A stretch of DNA of 33,186 bases from Microbacteriaceae bacterium (GTDB taxonomy: Bacteria > Actinomycetota > Actinomycetes > Actinomycetales > Microbacteriaceae). The notes under the pieces are model-generated. The model saw only the letters and a program-made list of their open reading frames with translations, had not been told where the DNA came from and searched no databases. Each line of letters begins with the position of its first letter. Position 1 is the stretch's first letter. Where the stretch lies: NCBI GenBank assembly GCA_027490915.1, contig JAIXXG010000110.1, forward strand, positions 1 through 33,186. Reading direction: 5' to 3'. Of the stretch, positions 28,196 to 33,186 are shown in pieces. A program made the translations under genes and the position numbers.

Positions 28196-29554
28196 TTAGC
28201 TGTGGGAGAAGAAGACGTTCTTGGTCTCGGTGAAGGCGAGCGGAGCATCCGGGCCGAGCTCGCGCCCGAGCCCGCTCTGCTTGAACCCGCCGAAGGGGGT
28301 GGCATACCGCACCGACGAGTGCGAGTTGACGCTGATCGTGCCGCTCTCGACCCCGCGCGAGACGCGGATGGCGCGGCCGAGGTCGCGCGTGAAGATCGAG
28401 CCCGACAGGCCGAAGATCGAGTCGTTGGCCAGCGCGATGGCATCGGCCTCGTCGTCGAAGGGCAGCACCGACACGACGGGCCCGAAGATCTCGTCGGTCG
28501 CGACCCGGTCGGTGCGGTTCGGCAGCAGCACGGTCGGCGCCATCCAGTAGCCGGGGCCGTCGGGCGCGGAGCCCTGGAAGGCGACCGGCACCGAGCCGTC
28601 GAGGAAGGTGCGCACCGACTCGAAGTGCCCCTTCGACACGAGCGGGCCCATGTCGACGTCGGCCTGCCGCGGGTCGCCCACGCGGAAACTCTTCACGGCC
28701 GGCTCGAGCAGCTCGAGGAAGCGGTCGAGCACGCTGCGCTCGACGAGCAGGCGCGAGCGCGCGCAGCAGTCTTGCCCCGCGTTGTCGAAGACCGAGCCCG
28801 GGGCGCTGGATGCGGCGGCCTCCAGGTCGGCGTCGGCGAACACGATGTTCGCGCTCTTGCCGCCGAGCTCGAGCGTGACGGGCTTCACCTGCGCCGCGCA
28901 TCCGGCCATGACCTGCTTGCCGACCTCGGTGGACCCGGTGAAGACGACCTTGCGCACCGTCTCGTGGGTGACGAAACGCTCGCCGACGACCGAGCCGCGC
29001 CCCGGCAGCACCTGGAACAGGTGCTCGGGCAGCCCCGCCTCGAGGGCGAGCTCGCCGAGCCGGATCGCCGTGAGGGGCGTCCAGTCGGCGGGCTTGAGCA
29101 GCACAGCGTTGCCCGCGGCGAGCGCCGGCGCGAAGCCCCAGCCCGCGATCGGCATCGGGAAGTTCCACGGCACGATGACGCCGACGACCCCGAGCGGCTC
29201 GTGGAAGGTGACGTCCATGCCGCCCGCGACGGGGATCTGCTGGCCGATCAGCCGCTCGGGCGCGCCGCTGTAGTAGTCGAGAACGTCGCGCACGTTGCCC
29301 GCCTCCCAGCGGGCGGCGCCGATCGGATGCCCCGAATTGCGCACCTCGAGCTCGGCGAGCTCGTCGATGTGGGCGTCGACGACGGCCGCGAATCGGCGCA
29401 GGGCGCGAGCGCGGTCGACCGGGGCGAGAGCGGCCCAGCCGCGCTGCGCGACGACGGCGCGCTCGACGGCCGCGTCGACCTCCTCGAGCGTCGTGTGCCG
29501 CACCGTGCCGATGACGGTCTCGTCGGCCGGGTTGATGAGGGTCGTCTCGCTCAT
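28196..29554 (-). CDS. NAD(P)-dependent aldehyde dehydrogenase
   Basis: 452 residues from ATG 29552-29554, overlapping the stop of the hydrolase gene by 4 nt. ALDH superfamily enzyme that oxidises an aldehyde to the acid. Visible motifs: VPWNFPMPI with Asn131, LKPADWTPLTA at 153-163, FTGSTEVGKQV for the cofactor, LELGGKSANIV with the general base Glu229, and NAGQDCCARSR with catalytic Cys263; EIFGPVVSVLPF and PFGGFKQSGLGRELG near the end are also intact. Slightly shorter than PuuC-type enzymes of about 495 residues, mainly at the N-terminus. In this cluster the expected substrate is a gamma-glutamyl-aminoaldehyde. It is followed 12 nt later by the SDR gene. Confidence 0.94.
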   Translation of the reverse strand: MSETTLINPADETVIGTVRHTTLEEVDAAVERAVVAQRGWAALAPVDRARALRRFAAVVDAHIDELAELEVRNSGHPIGAARWEAGNVRDVLDYYSGAPERLIGQQIPVAGGMDVTFHEPLGVVGVIVPWNFPMPIAGWGFAPALAAGNAVLLKPADWTPLTAIRLGELALEAGLPEHLFQVLPGRGSVVGERFVTHETVRKVVFTGSTEVGKQVMAGCAAQVKPVTLELGGKSANIVFADADLEAAASSAPGSVFDNAGQDCCARSRLLVERSVLDRFLELLEPAVKSFRVGDPRQADVDMGPLVSKGHFESVRTFLDGSVPVAFQGSAPDGPGYWMAPTVLLPNRTDRVATDEIFGPVVSVLPFDDEADAIALANDSIFGLSGSIFTRDLGRAIRVSRGVESGTISVNSHSSVRYATPFGGFKQSGLGRELGPDAPLAFTETKNVFFSHS

Positions 29555-30339
29555 GCGCGGCCCTTCCGCTCGTCGCGGTAGGCGGCGGCTGCGTCGACGA
29601 GGGCCGCGAACAGGCGGGCGTCCTCCGCCGCATCCTCCTCGGGGTGCCACTGCACGGCGACGCCGAAGGTGGCGCCCTCGATGTCGACCGCCTGGATGAT
29701 GCCGTCGTCGCCGACCGCGCTCACGACGAGGCCGTCGGCCACGGCGTCGAGCGCCTGGTGGTGGTAGCTCTGCACGGTCACGCGGTCGCCGAGCAGCTCG
29801 GCCACGCGGGTGCCCGGCACGGTGATGGCCGGGTTCGGCGTGAACACCCCGCCGCCCGCGTTGTACTTCGTCGAGCCGATCACGTCGGGCAGGTGCTGGA
29901 TGAGCGTGCCGCCGAGCGTCGTGTTGAGCACCTGCATGCCGCGGCAGATGCCGAGGAAGGGGATGTCGCGCGCGAGAGCCCGCTGCAGCAGGGTGTCTTC
30001 CAGCGCGTCGCGGTCGAGGCGCGGCTCATCGTTCGTGGGGTGCGGCTCTTGCCCGTACCGGCGGGAGTCGACATCCTTGCCGCCCGTGATGATGAGCCCG
30101 TCGAGCCCATCGAGAATGGCGTCGGCGTCGGCGGTGTCGATCGGTTGCGGCGGAATGAGCACCGCGAGGCCACCGCCGCGCGCGACGGCGTCGAAGTAGA
30201 CCTTCGGCAGGAACGCGGCGGGGACATCCCACACCCCGCTCTTCGTCTGCTCGAGGTAGGTGGTCAGGCCGATGACCGGGCGGCGGCCCGAGGTGCCGGC
30301 CCGCAGGGTCTCGTCCCGCTCAGAATCGTTCGAAGCCAC
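29551..30339 (-). CDS. puuD: Gamma-glutamyl hydrolase of PuuD type (class I glutamine amidotransferase, peptidase C26)
   Basis: 262 residues from the GTG at 30337-30339, chosen because GGGAG lies 7 nt upstream; an in-frame ATG at 30370-30372 would overlap the ligase gene by 53 nt instead of 20. Hydrolyses gamma-glutamyl bonds such as gamma-glutamyl-GABA, releasing glutamate. Catalytic triad residues are visible: nucleophile Cys132 in LGICRGMQVLN, and His232 and Glu234 in VQWHPEED. The oxyanion region ITGGKDVDSRRYG and the HLPD block are typical of PuuD. In this operon it would cleave the oxidised gamma-glutamyl product in the last step. Symbol given by family; actual substrate not shown. Confidence 0.88.
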   Translation of the reverse strand: MASNDSERDETLRAGTSGRRPVIGLTTYLEQTKSGVWDVPAAFLPKVYFDAVARGGGLAVLIPPQPIDTADADAILDGLDGLIITGGKDVDSRRYGQEPHPTNDEPRLDRDALEDTLLQRALARDIPFLGICRGMQVLNTTLGGTLIQHLPDVIGSTKYNAGGGVFTPNPAITVPGTRVAELLGDRVTVQSYHHQALDAVADGLVVSAVGDDGIIQAVDIEGATFGVAVQWHPEEDAAEDARLFAALVDAAAAYRDERKGRA

Positions 30340-31699
30340 GGATGCGCTCCCAATCGGTGATCGCGGCGTCATAGGCCGACAGCTCGACCTTCGCCATGTT
30401 CAGGTAGTGCGTGACGACCTCGTCGCCGAACGCCGTGCGCGCGAGCTCGGAGCCGGCGAACAGGTCGGCCGCGTCGCGCAGGGTCGAGGGTACGCGGGGA
30501 AGATCGGCGGCGTAGGCGTTGCCCTCGAAGATCGCCGGCATCTCGAGCTCGTTCTCGATGCCGTGCAGACCCGCGGCGATGATGGCCGCGACCGCGAGGT
30601 ACGGGTTGACGTCGCCGCCGGGCACGCGGTTCTCGATGCGCAGGCTGTGGCCGTGGCCGACGACGCGCAGGGCGCAGGTGCGGTTGTCGACACCCCAGGC
30701 GAGACCGGTCGGAGCGAAGCTGCCCGGCACGTAGCGCTTGTAGGAGTTGATGTTCGGGGCGAAGAACAGGCTGAGCTCGCGCATGGCGGCGAGCTGGCCG
30801 GCGAGCCAGTGCTCCATGAGCTTCGAGAAGCCGTGGGGGCCGTCGCCCGCCATGACCGGCGAGCCGTCGGTGCCGCGCACGCTGAGGTGGATGTGGCAGC
30901 TGTTGCCCTCGCGCTCGTTGAACTTGGCCATGAAGGTGAGCGCCTTGCCGTGCTGGTCGGCGATCTCTTTCGCGCCGTTCTTGTAGATGACGTGGTTGTC
31001 GCACGTCGCGAGCGCGTGGGCGTAGCGGAAGGCGATCTCCTGCTGGCCGAGGTTGCACTCGCCCTTGACGCCCTCGCAGTACATGCCGGCGCCGTCCATG
31101 CCGTTGCGGATGTCGCGCAACAGCGGCTCCATGCGGCTCGAGGCCAGCAGGGCGTAGTCGATGTTGTAGTCGCTCGCGGGGGTCAGGTTGTCGTAGCCCT
31201 TCGCCCAGGCCTGGCGGTAGCTCTCGTCGAAGACGATGAACTCGAGCTCGGTTCCGACGTAGGGCACGAGACCGTGAGCGGCGAGACGGTCGAGCTGGTG
31301 CTGCAGAATCTGCCGCGGGCTCGGGCCGACGGGGCCGCCGTCGTGGCGCAGCAGGTCGGCCATGACGAGGGCGGTGCCGGGCAGCCACGGGATGCGCCGC
31401 AGGGTGCCGAGGTCGGGCTGCATGACCATGTCGCCGTAGCCGGTGTCCCACGACGACAGCGCGTAGCCCGCGACGGTGTTCATCTCGACGTCGACGGCCA
31501 GCAGGTAGTTGCAGCACTCGGCGCCGTGCGCGGCGACCTCCTCGCGGAACAGCCGCGCTGAGACCCGCTTTCCGACGAGCCGGCCCTGCATGTCGGCGAA
31601 GGCGACGATGACCGTGTCGATCTCTCCGGCGTCGATGAGCCCCTCGAGCTCGGCGATGGTGAGGTTGCCCGATCGGACCGTCGACGGCGCAGCAGACAT
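30320..31699 (-). CDS. Glutamine-synthetase-like gamma-glutamylamine ligase (GlnA4/PuuA-type)
   Basis: 459 residues from ATG 31697-31699, with GGGAGG 7 nt upstream; a TTG 7 codons earlier is rejected. ATP-dependent ligase joining the gamma-carboxyl of glutamate to an amine. Glutamine-synthetase landmarks are present: VGTELEF with metal ligands Glu151 and Glu153, EGVKGECNLGQQEIAFR around 209-225, CHIHLS with His269 and His271, NSYKRYVPGSFAPTG with Arg322, and LRIENRVPGGDVNPYLA with Glu356. The ammonium-site segment reads WDTGYGD in place of the usual DGSS-type loop, and the adenylylation loop region is short, as in amine-glutamylating relatives rather than housekeeping GlnA. Relatives in Streptomyces act on polyamines (GlnA3) or ethanolamine (GlnA4); the divergent permease favours ethanolamine. 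First gene of the minus-strand operon. Confidence 0.88.
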   Translation of the reverse strand: MSAAPSTVRSGNLTIAELEGLIDAGEIDTVIVAFADMQGRLVGKRVSARLFREEVAAHGAECCNYLLAVDVEMNTVAGYALSSWDTGYGDMVMQPDLGTLRRIPWLPGTALVMADLLRHDGGPVGPSPRQILQHQLDRLAAHGLVPYVGTELEFIVFDESYRQAWAKGYDNLTPASDYNIDYALLASSRMEPLLRDIRNGMDGAGMYCEGVKGECNLGQQEIAFRYAHALATCDNHVIYKNGAKEIADQHGKALTFMAKFNEREGNSCHIHLSVRGTDGSPVMAGDGPHGFSKLMEHWLAGQLAAMRELSLFFAPNINSYKRYVPGSFAPTGLAWGVDNRTCALRVVGHGHSLRIENRVPGGDVNPYLAVAAIIAAGLHGIENELEMPAIFEGNAYAADLPRVPSTLRDAADLFAGSELARTAFGDEVVTHYLNMAKVELSAYDAAITDWERIRGFERF

Positions 31700-31720
31700 G
31701 GATGGCCTCCCTTGGCTCAA

Positions 31721-31798
31721 GTGTCGACCATTAGTACCACAGGCCCCGCGGCGCGGTCAGCGGAGCGGGCGGAAATTCTCGTGCTCAATGGTGGACAC
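31721..31798. promoter_or_regulatory. 12-bp inverted repeat in the divergent ligase/permease promoter, candidate FadR operator
   Basis: GTGTCGACCATT at 31721-31732 and AATGGTGGACAC at 31787-31798 are reverse complements except for one base, separated by 54 nt. They flank the space between the two divergent starts (31699 and 31894), each facing outward in the same relation to its gene. Paired sites like these suit a dimeric regulator controlling both promoters. The 31700-31893 gap holds no gene. Confidence 0.55.
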
Positions 31799-31893
31799 AG
31801 CCGACCTTTGGGGCCATGCTCATACACCAAGGCGCACCGTGGCGTCGGATGCCGCGTGGCCGATCCATCCCCACCACCCCCCAGGAGGAATGA

Positions 31894-33186
31894 ATGGCGG
31901 AATCAACCAAGGCGACGGGCGGTGTCACGTACACCAGCGTCGACCAGTCGTACTTCGAGAAGCGCGGGCTGCGCCGCTCGGCAGGCGTGTGGGGCCTCTG
32001 GGGCCTCGCCGTCGCCGCGGTCATCTCGGGTGACTTCTCGGGGTGGAACTTCGGCATCGACTTCGCGGGCTTCGGCGGCATGCTCATCGCCTTCGTCGTG
32101 CTCGTGGTCATGTACTACGGCCTCACGTTCTCGATCAGCGAGATGTCGGCCGCCATGCCCCACACGGGCGGCGCCTACTCGTTCGCGCGATCGGCGATGG
32201 GCCCGTGGGGCGGTCTGGTGACCGGTGCCGCCGAGACCATCGAGTACGTGGCGACCACGGCCGTCGTCGTGTTCTTCTCCGCCCAGTACCTCGACGGTGT
32301 GACGAGCGGTCTGCTGAACTTCTCGCTCGCCGAGTCGGGCAACATGTGGATCTGGTGGATCGTGCTGTACGTCGCGTTCGTCGGCCTCAACGCCGCCGGT
32401 GCGCACATCTCGTTCCGCTTCGCGATCGTCGTGTCGATCATCGCCATCGCCGTGATCCTGCTGTTCTCGGTCATGGCGCTGGCGTCGGGCCAGTTCTCGT
32501 TCGACAAGCTGTGGGACATGCAGCCGAACCCCGAGGTCGCCGGCGCGACGACGTTCCTGCCCGAGGGCTGGCTCGCCATCCTGTTCGCGCTGCCGTTCGC
32601 CATGTGGTTCTTCCTCGGCATCGAGGAGCTGCCGCTCGCGGCGGAGGAGTCGCACGCTCCCGAGAAGGACATCCCCCGCGCCGGCGTCATCGCGCGCGGC
32701 ACGCTCATCGTCACCGGTCTGCTCGTGCTGTTCCTCAACACGGGTGTGCTCGGCGCCGAGGCGACGGGTGTCTCGCTCGAACCGCTGCTCGACGGCTTCC
32801 GGGCCATCGTCGGCGACGAGCTCGCGGCCCTGCTGGCGCTGTTCGCCCTCATCGGCCTGCTGGCCTCGCTGCACGGCATCATGTTCGCCTACGGGCGCAA
32901 CATGTACTCGCTGTCGCGCGCAGGCTACTACCCGAAGTTCCTGTCGCTCACCGGCAAGAACCAGACCCCGTGGGTCGCGCTGACCGTCGGCGCCGTCATC
33001 GGCTTCGTCGCGATCGTCGTGCTCGACCTGCTCGGTCGGGTCGACCCGGAGGGCATCGGTGCCGTCGCCGGCGCGATCATCCTGAACATCGCCGTGTGGG
33101 GCGCCGTCGTGGCGTACTTCCTGCAGATGGTGTCGTTCCTGATCCTGCGCCGCAAGTTCCCGAACGCGAACCGCCCCTACAAGAGC
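31894..33186 (+). CDS. eat: Ethanolamine permease-like APC-family transporter (cut by window edge)
   Basis: 431 codons visible from ATG 31894-31896, with AGGAGG 5 nt upstream; the C-terminus lies beyond the window. A second ATG at 31890 is out of frame. Amino acid/polyamine/organocation superfamily, with at least 10 hydrophobic segments. The N-terminus SYFEKRGLRRSAG followed by AVISGDFSGWNFGIDFAGFGG is the characteristic start of ethanolamine permeases, where helix 1 breaks at the GDFSGWNFG loop. Further family features are MSAAMPHTGGAYSFARSAMGPWGG, GAAETIEYVATTA, FFLGIEELPLAAEESHAPEKDIPRA and FAYGRNMYSLSRAGYYPKFLS. Transport of ethanolamine into the cell is the best guess; other small amines remain possible. 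Divergent from the ligase gene and probably controlled with it. Confidence 0.85.
   Translation, partial: MAESTKATGGVTYTSVDQSYFEKRGLRRSAGVWGLWGLAVAAVISGDFSGWNFGIDFAGFGGMLIAFVVLVVMYYGLTFSISEMSAAMPHTGGAYSFARSAMGPWGGLVTGAAETIEYVATTAVVVFFSAQYLDGVTSGLLNFSLAESGNMWIWWIVLYVAFVGLNAAGAHISFRFAIVVSIIAIAVILLFSVMALASGQFSFDKLWDMQPNPEVAGATTFLPEGWLAILFALPFAMWFFLGIEELPLAAEESHAPEKDIPRAGVIARGTLIVTGLLVLFLNTGVLGAEATGVSLEPLLDGFRAIVGDELAALLALFALIGLLASLHGIMFAYGRNMYSLSRAGYYPKFLSLTGKNQTPWVALTVGAVIGFVAIVVLDLLGRVDPEGIGAVAGAIILNIAVWGAVVAYFLQMVSFLILRRKFPNANRPYKS

Noticed and set aside
31890-32033. Alternative start ATG at 31890 for a gene overlapping the permease
   Set aside because: Out of frame with the permease, short, and with no recognisable protein; the ATG at 31894 has ideal spacing from AGGAGG.

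Overview
The window is very GC-rich chromosomal DNA with strong G/C preference at third codon positions, frequent GTG starts and many 4-bp ATGA gene overlaps. Gene content and protein sequence (7Fe ferredoxin FdxA beside DapC, a fused MrpA/MrpB antiporter subunit, OtsA/OtsB, a GlnA-like amine glutamylating enzyme) point to a high-GC actinobacterium, most likely Microbacteriaceae. No rRNA, tRNA, CRISPR array, insertion sequence, integrase or phage gene was seen. Nearly all genes lie on the minus strand; only a DoxX-like membrane protein, a TIM-barrel isomerase and the permease at the right edge are on the plus strand.

Layout. 1-872: 5' part of citrate synthase (gltA). 1022-4057: ilvE, a small membrane protein, fdxA and dapC, probably one operon (read right to left). 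4207-6896: serA and leuB; leuB is interrupted by an in-frame TAG at codon 54 inside a small cluster of abnormal codons. 7012-8267: three small uncharacterised membrane proteins. 8307-11675: a 1122-residue secreted protein with three lamin-tail-like domains and a metallophosphoesterase domain. 11824-16972: ilvD-ilvB-ilvN-ilvC, the common valine/isoleucine pathway, ending in a strong hairpin. 16982-23308: a complete Mrp-type Na+/H+ antiporter operon (mrpA with fused MrpB module, then C, D, E, F, G), ending only 9 nt before ilvD. 23380-25604: otsA-otsB for trehalose synthesis. 25770-27384: a TIM-barrel isomerase-like protein converging on a FadR-type regulator. 26593-33186: a catabolic cluster with a FadR regulator, an SDR dehydrogenase, an aldehyde dehydrogenase, a gamma-glutamyl hydrolase, a glutamine-synthetase-like ligase and a divergent ethanolamine-type permease (cut by the window edge).

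How it works together. The left two-thirds is mostly amino-acid biosynthesis (serine, branched-chain amino acids, lysine/diaminopimelate) with citrate synthase next to it. The middle couples compatible-solute synthesis (trehalose) to monovalent-cation/pH homeostasis (Mrp). The right end reads as a glutamylation route for a small amine, most simply ethanolamine: import, ATP-dependent gamma-glutamylation, two-step oxidation of the alcohol to an acid, then hydrolysis to glutamate plus glycine. A 12-bp inverted repeat in the divergent promoter is a candidate operator for the FadR protein.

The most notable observations are the leuB nonsense lesion, the ethanolamine-glutamylation cluster with its putative operator, an abrupt change of codon use in the 3' end of ilvD, and several probable leaderless starts with an identical 6-nt spacing between -10 box and start codon.
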